From contig NW_018148785.1 of the NCBI RefSeq assembly GCF_002042975.1, forward strand, positions 321,837 to 385,836: DNA of 64,000 nt, given 5' to 3'. Below are positions 24,340 through 36,363 of the stretch, in pieces. Numbering within the stretch: the first letter of the stretch is position 1; every line of letters begins with the position of its first letter. The stretch comes from Orbicella faveolata (lineage: Eukaryota > Cnidaria > Anthozoa > Scleractinia > Merulinidae). The position numbers and the translations under genes are program-made. The notes under the pieces are model-generated. The model saw only the letters and a list, made by a program, of their open reading frames with translations. It did no database searches and had not been told where the DNA came from.

Positions 24340-24415
24340 AACCTACGTGTAGCCGTACCCACCTTCCCGACGAAAAACCTTTTTCCTCGGGGAGTGGCTA
24401 CAGCTTCACGTAGGC
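24340..24415. mobile_element. Short hairpin MITE remnant
   Basis: AACCTACGTGTAGCC at the left pairs with the inverted right end AGCCTACGTGAAGCTG; inner CCCGACGAAAAA pairs with TTTTCCTCGGGG. Confidence 0.65.
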
Positions 24416-26023
24416 TACACCAAAGACGAAGGGGTTTAATGTTAGGAATATATCAACAATAGCTTAAAACAGTTACACAGACGTTTGCGATACGTTGTAA
24501 ATAAAGTTTTTGCCCACTTGTTACTCGACCTTCTGCTGGATTTCTTCTTAACTTAACAAACTCAAGTTTAGTTTGGGGGAAATGCATGGGCAAAGTATAC
24601 TCTCGTTTACGTGCAGAAACTAGTGAGCGGTTTATCAAGATAACGGTCTTGTAGTTCTCGAGAGGACGTTGATTTAAAATTATGCTTTCTGTCAATGATT
24701 GTTTCATCTGATTTTCTCATTTTTTCTACTGACAGAATGACAGCGGGAAGCCAATACATGAAGAAATCCCTCATTTACCGAGCTTGCTGACATTTGCGAA
24801 CTCGTTCAGCGACAACAGATAGTTTTCATTGTTAGATTTTTACAAGTTATCTCTTCCATTAACGTTTCCGTTTTTATTAAGACAGGCAATGTAAGGGTCG
24901 AATGCAATGGCGATGTCATCTCTCGAGCTGGGTCACTTAACAAAGATCTCGCATTTTATTTACTTTTCAAGGCTTGCATCATTTCTTGCAGTGGTTTCAA
25001 AATTGATTAGGAAACGCACTTCGAACTGTGAACTGAGCAAATTGGGATGGCTGCAACCACATCTTTTCCACGGCCGAAGTTGTGTATATGTGAATAAATA
25101 TTGCCAAAAGAACCAAAAGAAAAAATATACGTTAAAATGCAAATGACTGTGGGACGATTTGGGTAAAGAGCAGCTGTAAATGCTTGAATTTGTCCTGAAA
25201 AACCACAACATTCGATGAAATTACATCCGATAACAAGCCAATATCGTTATTATCTTTACAATGCAACCCAGAAAAACAGTAGTTTAGTTAAAACGAAAAA
25301 CTGTAAAAGCTCGAAATGGAATTTTCCTGAAAGAAAAAAAATCCGTGATAATTACATATTCAGCTATCAACAGTTCTTCTCGCTTTGTGACCAAAATTTT
25401 AAAATGGTTGCAAACAAGATTTAAAGCCGGCCAAAGCTAATTTGGTTGCTTGAAGAGCTTTGTCATAAAAGGCTGAAAATTACCCTTAAAGTACATTTAA
25501 ATTGTTTCAATCGACGAAATTGCTCGTTCGTTTTACCGCTCAGTAATGCATGAAATATTTTTGTTATTATACATCGATCACGCATACAACAGGCAAATAA
25601 CAGGAGAAAGACCTCGTTAGTTAGTTAATGCACCTTGATGGCTAAAGGTAATTTAAGCGACGTATCAAGCTAATGTACCTGCAAAAAGAACTCGAAAAGC
25701 AAATCATTTGTGCGTGATAAGCAAGTAAGGAAGTAGCGAAAACTACACATCGTTCCCAGTGGCGCTAGATTTGCGTAAATGGACGATTATCGCTTAAAAG
25801 CCATTTGCAATGTAAACGACGTAGTGAGTTAAATGTTTCCGTAAACCTATACCAGCGAATTATAACAAGTCAGGAAAATATATTCGCTTACGTGCGGCCC
25901 GCCGCTTGTTAACATTCATAAAATCGCGAAGTTCTCGTAGAAAAATGTTCATTATCAATGCAATAAAATTCAACTGGCTTTGCAGTGTTTTTCAACCATT
26001 GAATGGGTTGATGTGTATTTCAT

Positions 26024-26063
26024 GTTTTTTTTTTTTTCTTTTCTTTTCTTTTTTTTTTTTTTT
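26024..26063. repeat. T-rich tract
   Basis: Nearly pure T with scattered C. Low-complexity sequence. Confidence 0.9.
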
Positions 26064-26211
26064 GTAGAGCAATACTCTAAACGACCTATTGGCAAAGTGA
26101 GCAACATCAAATTGGTATTGGGGTATTGCTTACAGTTGCTTGTAAATTTTCAGTTTTCTTCTCCCGCTTTCTAGTGGGTTCTTTCCATAAATATCGTTTA
26201 CGCGAAATAAA

Positions 26212-27081
26212 TCAATCGTCAATATTTTCCGACAGCTCGAGTTCTTGACTTGTCGATTCTTTTCCCCGCGGGGTCGTTTCACTTACGATTCTTGTAAAAA
26301 CAGCTTGATCTGTCTCTGAGCTTTGATTCGCTCCATTTTCTATCCTCTGCTTTGCTTCATCCGTAGTTTCTGACCAGGCGAGAGTGGCATCTTTTAGTGT
26401 ATCGCGGCTATCTATGGCATCCTCGTCATCTATTTCACTGGTTTCGCATTGTTCATCAGATGTTTGATTTTGTTGTGTTGCTACCACAGCAACTGAAGAA
26501 GCAGAGCTTTCCACGTTAACCTGCTCGAAATTCTTTTCCTCGTCACTTAAATTGTCCTTTACCTCATGTTCCTCCTGTAGTCCATCTGAGCTTTGTTTGT
26601 AACTGTAAACTTCAACAGTCACGGAGTGCGCATTTGGCGATTCGGGTATTTCTGTTGTTTGTAGCGCATCATTGTCGCAAACTTTACCACTACTGTTACT
26701 GTGGAGATCATCAACATCATCGCGTTGTTCTGTTTGTTCCTCGACGACTTCGATTCTAACCCGAACGTTTTCCTCCGTTTCGCTTGAAGCGCTTGATGGC
26801 CCGGCCGCTTGCAAATCGATGGTGTTGAGTCGCTCCCGCCGTGCGCTGCGAAGCTGAGGATGAAATGAAAGAGGATTTTGAAGCTGGTCTTGTGCGCCGC
26901 GAAATCTCTCGATCGCGGTTTCAGGATCTCGCTCGTCGACGTGATAAACTCTCAATTCTCCAACGTCTTGTAAAAGACACAAAGTCGATTCCGAAACCAT
27001 GTAAATTCGCGGTTGCAAACATATCGTCTCTTGTGTCGGCGATTGATTAATAATAACCGCGTGAGAAGGACTACAACCCAT
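26212..27081 (-). CDS. Acidic protein with lipidation-type N-terminus MGCSPSH
   Basis: Single open frame of 289 aa. The start MGCSPSHAV offers Gly2 for N-myristoylation and Cys3 for palmitoylation, so the protein is predicted to sit on membranes. The same MGCxPSH opening occurs in vertebrate PCARE (C2orf71), but I see no further clear similarity, so this is only a lead. After about residue 110 (QAAGPSSASSETEENVRVRI) the chain is rich in Glu, Asp, Ser, Thr and Gln, without transmembrane segments or a known domain, and is likely disordered. The N-terminal 100 residues are the most protein-like (MVSESTLCLLQDVGELRVYH, a segment that may fold). Codon use is even and there are no stops, which supports a real gene. 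It converges on the formin. Further exons cannot be excluded. Confidence 0.7.
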   Translation of the reverse strand: MGCSPSHAVIINQSPTQETICLQPRIYMVSESTLCLLQDVGELRVYHVDERDPETAIERFRGAQDQLQNPLSFHPQLRSARRERLNTIDLQAAGPSSASSETEENVRVRIEVVEEQTEQRDDVDDLHSNSSGKVCDNDALQTTEIPESPNAHSVTVEVYSYKQSSDGLQEEHEVKDNLSDEEKNFEQVNVESSASSVAVVATQQNQTSDEQCETSEIDDEDAIDSRDTLKDATLAWSETTDEAKQRIENGANQSSETDQAVFTRIVSETTPRGKESTSQELELSENIDD

Positions 27082-28606
27082 TCTTGCCTCGTGAAAAATG
27101 TCTGCCTTTTGATCAAAACTTGAAGAATACGTAAGTTGCGGACTATGTAATCATCGCAAATTGAAGAAGATTTTTAAAAAGCCAGCTTACTGCAAATTCT
27201 GCCAATCAAAAGCGCCCGAACAAAACAAAGCTATTTTCCTTGTCTGGGCAATCTATTCAAATCGTCATCCGGAGCAAACAGCCTTCTGCCAGCTGTCCGC
27301 GGTAAGTCGCCGAAATAAAAATAGTTTTTGGTTGCTTTTATTCAAACGCTTGTTTAGTCCGAGGGATCGGGTTCGAGGAGGTACACAGTTTGGAATATGA
27401 CAGCGTGGGTCGACCTAAAATAGTAGCACTCTTCATAAAGTCGATTTCATACGTGAAAGACTTTCTACTTTATCTCATACGTAGTTCACAAAAATAAACA
27501 CTAATAAACAGAAAGACGACGAAAACCGAATCCTTAAAAAAAATTGGAAGCATTTATCCCATGGAAGCAGATTCCGTGTCGTTCTTGTCAGGCAGGACAA
27601 ACTCTTTATCATTTTCCTTAAATAAATAGAAAACTATTAAGCCTTTGAAAAACGAAACAACATTTCAGCACTATTTTCTTTTCATGATAATTTTGACTAG
27701 AGAAGGCGGAATTATTCTATTCAAAATTTGCCGAACCAAACACAAAACGTAAACGTCATTTTTCATGCATGTGCAAAGATTGGTTGGCATATTCTTTGTT
27801 CTGATACAGTAGGTTCAAAATAAGAAACATGACAAAAGGCAAATTAACATCGGGCACGTGGTGCAAAAAGAATTGAAACTCAAACAGGTGACGAATTTTA
27901 TTGCCGTTTGTCCGGGCCCACCTCGAAGTTTATTGTCCGACTCATGTCAAAATTGAAAATATTCTACTCGCGAACGTCATCTACATACTTTGCAGGGGAC
28001 ATCCGAACTTGAAGCTGTATGGTGCTGTTTACACCTTTATTGCCTTACTTATCTTCTGCACGCTTTACGCGAGACATGGCAGTGTCTTCTCATTTTCAGT
28101 ACCAAGCGATATGCCTAAAAACATGTTGTCGGTGACCTTCGATTTGTCCTCGGATTCGTTTTAATATTGATTCTTAGGCACTTTTCCTGTCTGCTGTAGA
28201 GAGAATATTTCTTCCTCAGGCAAACAGGAAAACATCTTTTATATCATATTGTCATGCTGTCAAGATGAAGTCAAGAGTTGGAAAATAAATTAATCTGCCA
28301 AAGTAGAAATGCATTAATAAAACAATAACGAAACAACTTTGTTTGATGAACTTAAAATGTTTAGACTAGCTGGTGATTGTCCATTCTCTAGGCTGACTGG
28401 CGTAAAATGTTTTTTTTTTCCTGTAAAAATGACAACTTCTGAACTGTTCAATCACAAGCGTTAAAAGAGTGATGTCAGTTCAGCTTTAATTGGTTTTTAT
28501 TCACACAAAACACAGAAAAAATTACTTTCAAGTCTAGGAAGACCGAGAATGTTCGGTGGGGGTTTTTCCATTCTATAAATTTCAGGCTTTTAGCAGCCTG
28601 GTGTTG

Positions 28607-29306
28607 ACAAGAATATTAAGAATTACTCTTTTTATCGACGACACAAAAGTAGTGACTTAAATCGAAAACGCTTAAGTAAAAACAAAGCTGTATAAATGCC
28701 AGGTTTTATAGTTGCGTATTAAATACAGAGCTCAAATAAACTGTAGGAGTCAACAATCGCCGTGTCCACCGAGCTAAAAGTAAACACCGGCGGTATTTAA
28801 ACGAGAAAATACGGGATATTGTTTGATATATTAGAGATTTGCACTCTTCTATATTAAATAAGAATATTGTTTTCCGGCCCAGGCTGAATATTCTTATTTT
28901 TCTGCCGACTTTAGGCGGCTGAAAATATTATTGTGAATATTCTTAGATTATAGCGTAAGACATTTACGTGTTATTGATTTTGATGGCGTTGAAGAAATTT
29001 TGGAGCCAAACTGTCGGCAATAAAGACTGATATGACGAACAGGCATGACTTCATGCAGAACCGTTATTAGCATCAAACATATATACAGCTACTGCTGTTT
29101 TTGTTGATTTTGGCTAATTTTGCCGTTTAGAGAAAGGGAGAATTTTATATGGTTTAGTTACAAACATAATTGTGCCGTATTTACAAATTTTCCACGCCCA
29201 AAATTATATTCTTTTCACAATCGCAGCCTCGGGTTTATTCTTAAAATATTCTTAAAATTTCGCAAATTTGATTTTCAACCTCGATACTCTAAAATATATT
29301 CTTATA
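28607..29306. repeat. Cluster of AATATTCTTA words
   Basis: AAGAATATT or its complement recurs near 28610, 28858, 28891, 28937, 29241 and 29292. The pair at 28855-28902 forms a hairpin (AATAAGAATATT against AATATTCTTATT). Probably the remains of a small DNA element; boundaries uncertain. Confidence 0.45.
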
Positions 29307-29537
29307 AAAGGAGGAATATGTTCAGCTTTACGAGAGGACCAAAAATCGTGGGCGGAGATATTTCAATAACTGAACGGCAATCTTCAACAGCGTGCCGTGG
29401 GGTGAAAGGCCGAAGAATTTATTTGGACCGCAACTAGAAAAAATAAAATTCCAGAATTTCTTTCCTTAGGAAAGATGAAGGACTGCCCGGGTCCTCTCGG
29501 GCACAGTTGTGTACAGCTAGGAATCCGGGGGGGGGNC

Positions 29538-30245
29538 GGGTAACCCGAAAACACTGATCCCCGGTCCACGGACTCCCCCTACGGACCCCTCTACGGACCA
29601 CCCCTCAAAATATAATAAAAATAATAAATAAATATTTCAGTTGCGGGTTGTCTAATAGATTACTCATGACGTCGAAATTTCGAACGTTACATTGTGCAAA
29701 TGGGCAGACCTGGATTCCGGCTTAGGTGCAATTCATACAATTACACATTGCCATTTCCTTTGCTGTGGCCACAAAGTATACGAAAGACGCGTACGGGGAA
29801 GCCTCCAGGAAGACTCGAAATTTGTGTTCTTTCCCCTCCGCCATTTTGTTCAGCCCATCCTCCCGTGGGCTCGTGAACTCGTTCCAGGCTTCACAATTTA
29901 CTTAGCGGAATAACAGATATAAACAAGAATAAACAGCCTAAAAATATATCTTCCATAGCCAGATTGAGCCACCAATGGAAGGTAAGAACTTTCCCTCTTA
30001 ACATCGGCATCTCCTTACGCTGAAAACGGCTTTTAGGCAATTTTTTGGGGGGAGGGGGGGACGGGGGTGAGGCGTTAAAACCCAAGTCTGTTACGTTTGC
30101 ACAGTGAAACACTATTTACACTATTTTAGGGTGGTCCGTAGAGGGGGTCCGTAGGGGTAGTCCATGGACCGGTCCGTAGGGTAGTCCGCGGACCCGGTCC
30201 GTTGTGGGGGTCCGCGGACCGGAGGTCAGTGTTTTCGGGTTACCC
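29538..30245. mobile_element. 708-bp element with long GC-rich inverted ends
   Basis: Left end GGGTAACCCGAAAACACTGA; the right end is its inverted form (TCAGTGTTTTCGGGTTACCC). The subterminal regions carry repeated GGTCCGCGGACC- and CCCTACGGACC-type words, more of them on the right. The middle is AT-rich and non-coding. A single undetermined base lies at 29536, next to the left end. Confidence 0.85.
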
Positions 30246-30989
30246 ATTTTTAGCTGCCAAAGTATATTTTAGGATGCAATCAAAGAAATAAAAAATCGAA
30301 AAAGCGCTCTTTGTTCCGTTTTTGGACTCGATCTCCGTATTTCCGTCGCTATCTCAGGTCTACTAGCGCAGGCTCCTTTCCTGAACAGCGGCTGATGATC
30401 GAGCCTATTCCGTTTTAAGTGGTATCTTTTCGGGGTCGAATAAAGTTGGAGCCGCGCCCATATTGGTCTCCTTTAGGGGCTTAATTCAAATTTTCCGACG
30501 AGCAAAGAAAGAAAGTAAAGAAAGTTCTATGGGGGGAGGGCTTATTTAATTTCACGCCTCGTACAAGGGGGCGGGGGGGTGGAAGGTTTAACAGAGAGGG
30601 GCTAAAAAGAATAGGGTGATTACTTCAAATCTCAAAACAACTTTATAATTTCCAGACAGTAGAAACGGCAAATGTTATTATCAGAAATTCAACCAAAAGT
30701 TAGATCTCTAGCCATCAACTTAATATACGCCATTTGCTTTGTGTTTTCATTTGCTTTTTGTTTCGTTTTAAACCTTTACGTTTGTCCTCAGTTAATACCG
30801 AAACGTTTGTCCACTACGACAACGGCAACAAAAACGTCCCGAGGCAAATAGTGTTATGTAAGGCATACAGTACTTCTTTCTGACTTCCGAAAGGCAACTG
30901 AATGTGACTAAATTCCGTGTGTTTTAAACGTGAAACACCACGGTGGCTTAGCTGTATTTGATTCTGGAACTCCATGCCTAATTAAGCGA

Positions 30990-31450
30990 TCGCAACACTG
31001 TTGACCCAGTGTTGGCAAGCCCTGTTGTGACGTGTTGCGACATGTTAGGTGTTGCGACGTGTTGCGACACGTTAGGTGTTACAAATCGAACTAGTGCGCG
31101 TGCCCTGCCGCAACATGGCCAAACAAGTACAACATCACGCAACATCCGCAACTGTTGAATGAAAAATTTGACCATTTTCAAGCTTGGCCAACAACACACA
31201 TCACGTCGCAAGACGGCGCACTGAACAGGGTGGCAGAACTTGCGCCCAATAATGTTACGATATGTTGCCTTGTTTCCAGAGATATGCTGAATTCTTAAGT
31301 AAAATAGTAGGGTCTTTTCAGACGTCCTCGGGGTCGCCTTCGTATTCACCTTTTTTTTTTTACTCCTTCCGACTTCCGTAAGCAAGGTAGTGTTATTCTG
31401 GCCCTCTCTCCGTCACGCAACACTAAAACGGGAGAGAGGGACGTCTGACG
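30990..31450. repeat. GTTGCGACATGTT-type repeat block
   Basis: Short direct repeats of GTGTTGCGAC and TGTTAGGTGTT at 31015-31085 face inverted words (CAACATCACGCAACATCC) at 31120-31150. A second hairpin at 31402-31441 pairs CCCTCTCTCCGT with ACGGGAGAGAGGG. It looks like subterminal repeats of a degraded non-autonomous DNA transposon. Ends unresolved. Confidence 0.5.
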
Positions 31451-32691
31451 AAACACACTCAGGCTGGAAACAAGGCTGTAAAAAATTCATATTTATTGCA
31501 AGAATTTTGTACTTTGGAATTTACATCAGTATTTCACCTTCCGTCTTCAGTTTGTGCATCATTAAAAACGATCACTTATTTTACCTGAAAGCAATGTATA
31601 ATGAGCATTCGACTCTAACTATAGACGAGTTCTAACAAGTCTATTTTATTAACGGAAAACCGCTTGGAAAGGCATTTATGTAATAGCGATATAGTCTACA
31701 ATTCAGATCTATTTTAGAGCAAATGTATTTTAATCCGGCTCCATTTTCAATTCGAAAAACAGGAGATGGGTGGGGAGAGAGAAAAAGAATCCTAGGGAGT
31801 AGAGGTGAGGTTGAATGAAATTTGTTCAAAGATCGTTAAGCTAAACGCCAATACTGTTGGCTAAGCAAGAAGTTGCTTGCTAATAGGTTTGTGAATGACG
31901 AACAATGAAACGTTTCTTGAAATTTTCAAAAATTCACAAAAATGAAATGTTAACACGGTGTAGTTTCCTCTTTAGATTTTCTTTCCAATAACGAAAAGAA
32001 CTTTTCTTGCAGAGAAACTCATTCGTTTCAACATGACAAAGTGAGCTCGACAACTCATTTACTTATAAAATAGTAAATTCCGAGCAAACAGACATCTTTC
32101 CGCGCGCTCTACTCTTTGCCGGCTCGAAACAACTCTGACGGGTTTCTACTTGGGTGAGGAATTTTCCCGCGCAAGTAACCACCAATCACAGACACTACAC
32201 GACTTTCTGGACACCTACGTCATCAGTATGAAATCTTTGGCACTAAATCTCGCACTTCTCTCGGGAAGAATTGAACGCACAAAGCCCTAGAGGGCTAAAG
32301 GACCCCAGAACCAAGGGCGAAGGATGTCCGTTAACCAAAGCTTAACAAAAAGCTGCACTGACAGCAATAATACTCTACTTCAAAACATTTAATTCCCCTT
32401 CCCATTTTCCCAAATACAGACTAAACTCAAAATGTATAAAAACACGTCTTTGCCGCGACTTTATGAAGTACTAAGCTCAATACATAACTTCTCCGTACTT
32501 TTTTATACACTTAACATCATTCTGCTTGGGAGAACTTGGTTCTTGGTCAGCAGGTCTTTCCTGAGATGATAAGGTGCTTTACTCTTATCACCATATTACT
32601 TAAAATTGTTGTAAAAAGCTAGGGAGAAGTTACACATTCATCGCTGTTAGGCCTGTGATTAACGCTAAACAGAGAATGATTCATTAACCGT

Positions 32692-32824
32692 CGCTGTTGT
32701 TGCTGTTGTCGTTGTTGTTGATGTTTTGCTGTTGCTGCTGCTATTGTTGTTGTTGTTGTTATTGTTATTGTTATTGTTGTAGCAGTAGTAGTTACCGCTA
32801 CTGTTGTTGTTTTAGTTGTTGTGG
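32692..32824. repeat. GTT/GCT trinucleotide microsatellite
   Basis: Imperfect GTT, GCT and ATT units for about 130 bp. The open frame across it is a low-complexity artefact. Confidence 0.9.
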
Positions 32825-33468
32825 TTCTGTTCGTGCTTGTTTTTGTTATGTTGTTAAAAAACAGAACTTTTTACACTGTGCTACTGTAATGAATCCTAAA
32901 AGAATACAGCTAGATAGACGCCGTTTTCCAACTACCTTATTTTTACATCTCACCAAGCAGACATTTGACAATTTGACAAACTACGCAGCAACTTGTTGAT
33001 AATCACGTTTTGTTCGAGTTTCTCGATTTCTTATTTTTTTTTTCAGATTTTTCTCCGTTCTATTTATTGGTGTCCGTACATGTTTTAGGCTCGGTTCGTA
33101 CTCACGAGGAATTGCGTGACTTTCTTACTGCTGTCACGTAACGTCAATCAAGCTATCTCTGGATCAACCTAGCGTGACAGGAGGGAGTCGTTCGCTTCTC
33201 ACATAAGGTCAGACGTCACGATATATACTTAAATTTTGTTTTTTATACAGTAATTGTACTTGTACTTCCTAGTAAATTTGTTTCACCGATGGCCTTGCTT
33301 AGAGCTAGGATCACACTCGTTTTCTTCTTGAACGCTACAATCACCAAATGCGACTACCATTCCTATCTTACTTCGCGCTAATTCACTCAACCTGACCGAC
33401 GACAAGCTTTTTAGTTTTACACAATTCACTAAGTTAAACTCTTATAATTATCTACTGGGTAATAAATC

Positions 33469-36330
33469 TCATATCTTTACTTCTTCGTATGAGGGCGATT
33501 CTTCATCAGGTGATTCTTTCTTGAGCTGTACGTGGCCGATGGTGCTTTCAAAGTGCTTTCTTATCAGCTCCGTTTCGGCTGTTCCCTCTAAACCAGGAAG
33601 ATCTTCGCGTATTTTCTCGAGCAACTGGTTAATCACAGTGACAGTCACCTGATGAGGATACAGAATATAACCAATTATTAAAACATGGATCTTGGAAAAT
33701 GCAATTAAAGAGTTTTCATTGGCTTAGCCATCATGATATAAGAGCCATTATACCATGCTGTACAAATATGGTAAGCATACGCGTGATTTTTGGGGGCGTT
33801 TTTCTTTTTATTTTATTTTAGTTTTCTACATTTTGGGGGTGTTTTTAATAAACCAATTCTTCTACTCGCGCTTATTGGATATCAGATGGTAGATCACCAC
33901 CATCTCATATCCAACAAGCACGAGTGGAAGAATTGTTAAATGTGAGTGAAGATGGCACTGCAACACAAGAGACTTGAGAACAGCTTTTGATTCGTAACTT
34001 TAACCTTTGTAAATTTAACCTTCGATTTGTGAAACTCTCACCAAATTCCATGAACAGCTGCAAAAGGAATTTTAGTTCAAAACTTCCACAAAAATACCGG
34101 CAAAAAGTGATAACACGAGATCCATATTTTTAATATTTCCACTTTACATCCCATTTCCATCTTCACGTCGTTTGTGATCCTCAATTTCAATGGCACCTTG
34201 TCATTGACCAAGTACTTTTCTAACGATCTAAACCATTATCGTTAATTTCTTCGTCTAAAGAGGAAAAAATAGCGGGCAAATTTCAGTCACCAATTGTTTC
34301 CTAGTAGCAGTCACGTTTAGATTTCGGATGTCTGCATTACTGTCAGAACTTTCTTTGACTGGAACAGTCTTCCATTTAACAAAATTTGAGGCCAACATCT
34401 CTGACCACTTTTACTTGTAATTTTATTCCATTTTATTTCAGCTTTCCCTATTTATTTTTGTATTTAAATTTTGTTTATTTAATCTTGCACTCATGTCACT
34501 GGGTAACTCTGCAAGAATCCAGACGCGAATGTAAATGTAAAATGCAGTAGAGCGGTTTTCATTTGAGTTTCGAAAAGTAATTGGTTTTGCCCTTACTACG
34601 CCACACGATTGGCTTAAAAAACTCGCGCAACTTTTTTTATCCAATCAGAAGTAAAACCAAAACCAATCGTGACTCGCTCAAACGCGTTTTCCCGCGCTTT
34701 GCGTGCACTTCATGTATTTTCTTCGAGTTTTGATTGGTTCACTGTATTGTCTGTGTCCTTTGTGATTGGCTAGAGTGATTACTTAGGTTTTGGTTTTACG
34801 ACACTCAATTGAAAACTGCTCTAACAGAGTAGAAAACAAATTTGTTTGATATCCTACCGTGTCTGCCTTCTTTTCAAAGTAGTAAAGGTAGCGATTAAGG
34901 ACTTCTACAAACAGCTGCAGCTGGATTGTGCTGTCCATGCACTGATTTGCGATTCTAACAGCTTTCTTTAGACACTCCGTCACTCGCTTGCTGTCACGGC
35001 ACTGTAAATATTATACACACCCTGTCAGTGGCTGTTTGGTGTACTAAATGAACACTTATGCTCAAAGAATATACCCTTTGTCCTTTCAGAGCTTGGACAA
35101 GGAAAAAGACAGTCTGCTTAACCCCTTTCACTTTACTATCTGATCATCCCCGCGTCTTAAAATATTTCTGGTACGATTATGACTGAGGACTAGTCGTTGG
35201 CAATAATCTCGTTTCCAGGGTCTTTCGCTTTCGTGCGTCGTGGAAAGACAAGCCCTGAAAACGAGTTTGAACAAGTCTCTCAGCTGTGGTATGAAGGCAG
35301 ACAATGACTTCAAAAAATACGATATACGTAAAAGCACTTTGCCTCGTAACTCCTGTGCAATGATACCTTATTTTACAATGCAACTCAAAAGGGCTGGCAA
35401 AATCAGTTGTGTCCGGGTTCTTTTCCATAGTTATTACTCTTACTGGAATGAAGAATCTCGTACTTCGTTACCTTGGGGTCAGTTATCGGGGTTTCACTAA
35501 AAATCCAGACTTCTTCACTGAGTTGGACCGCGACACCCTTTAAAGAACGACTCGAACTTGAACCGTCACGCAATCGTTTTTTCGAAAAACGTTTCGTGAC
35601 AAGCGTGACGACCCTGATAGCGACTTACCTCCCCTCCTTCAGCCTCCCGGCTTTTTCCCGACCAAAACAAGTGTGAACACACCACGACTGCTCTACACTG
35701 ATCCGGTTTCTTGAGGAGTTTGGACGCAGCCAGAGCACACTGGGTGCGCAAAGGCTCATGGTTCTCTTCGCCAAAACAGCTCATTTGTTCAAATGTACTG
35801 ATCATGAGCGTGATGGCGGCTAACTGAGCTTTGGAATCACTGATCTCATCTTCATATAGAGCAAACGCCTGAAAAAGACACCACAAGCAAAAGAATAAGA
35901 TTTTTTACACTGGACACTAAACATTGACTTCATTGAGCTCTTGCTGTCTACCAAACCTATTTGCATTTACTCAACAGGGAGTCAACAACAATCAAAAACT
36001 GCCAGAATTTTACTACCTGCCTAGGCTAATTAGTATTTTCAGAAAAACTGAAAACAATTTAAGTATGATTCTGTGGTTCTCAAGCTTCCCCATAGGCAGA
36101 AACCCTTTGTCTAGGCCATCACCATGGCAACTCCATGTTGCCATGCAACTTCTTCACAAACAAATAACAAATATTACAATAAATTATTTGGAGACCAAGC
36201 CACATCAGCCTTAGTTCGTTTTCATGTGGATCATCTTTCCTGGTCGAATTGGAATTTGGAAATCTTGGTTTTTGTGGAGGGAAAAAAACCAGAGAACCCA
36301 AAGAAAAACCCATGGAGCAAGGCAAGAACC

Positions 36331-36363
<33 letters not shown>

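Larger units (their letters stand above)
22123..26211. other. Intergenic region between the formin and the MGCSPSH gene
   Basis: No gene supported. It contains MITEs at 22515-22741, 23168-23549 and 24340-24415, and a T-rich tract at 26024-26063. The 3' untranslated regions of the convergent formin and MGCSPSH genes must lie here, but I did not find a clear polyadenylation signal close to either stop codon. Confidence 0.5.
27082..33468. other. Intergenic region between the MGCSPSH gene and VPS35
   Basis: About 6.4 kb with no supportable gene. It holds the AATATTCTTA-rich cluster, a 708-bp inverted-repeat element, a GTTGCGAC-rich repeat block and a trinucleotide microsatellite. VPS35 ends at 33469 on the minus strand; a minus-strand AATAAA (plus TTTATT at about 33063) is a possible polyadenylation signal about 400 bp beyond the stop codon. 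Confidence 0.5.

Noticed and set aside
31402-31441. CRISPR-like or operator-like short repeats
   Set aside because: No regular repeat-spacer pattern; fits subterminal repeats of a degraded transposon.
32697-32999. Cys/Tyr-rich 100-codon open frame
   Set aside because: Produced by the GTT/GCT microsatellite.
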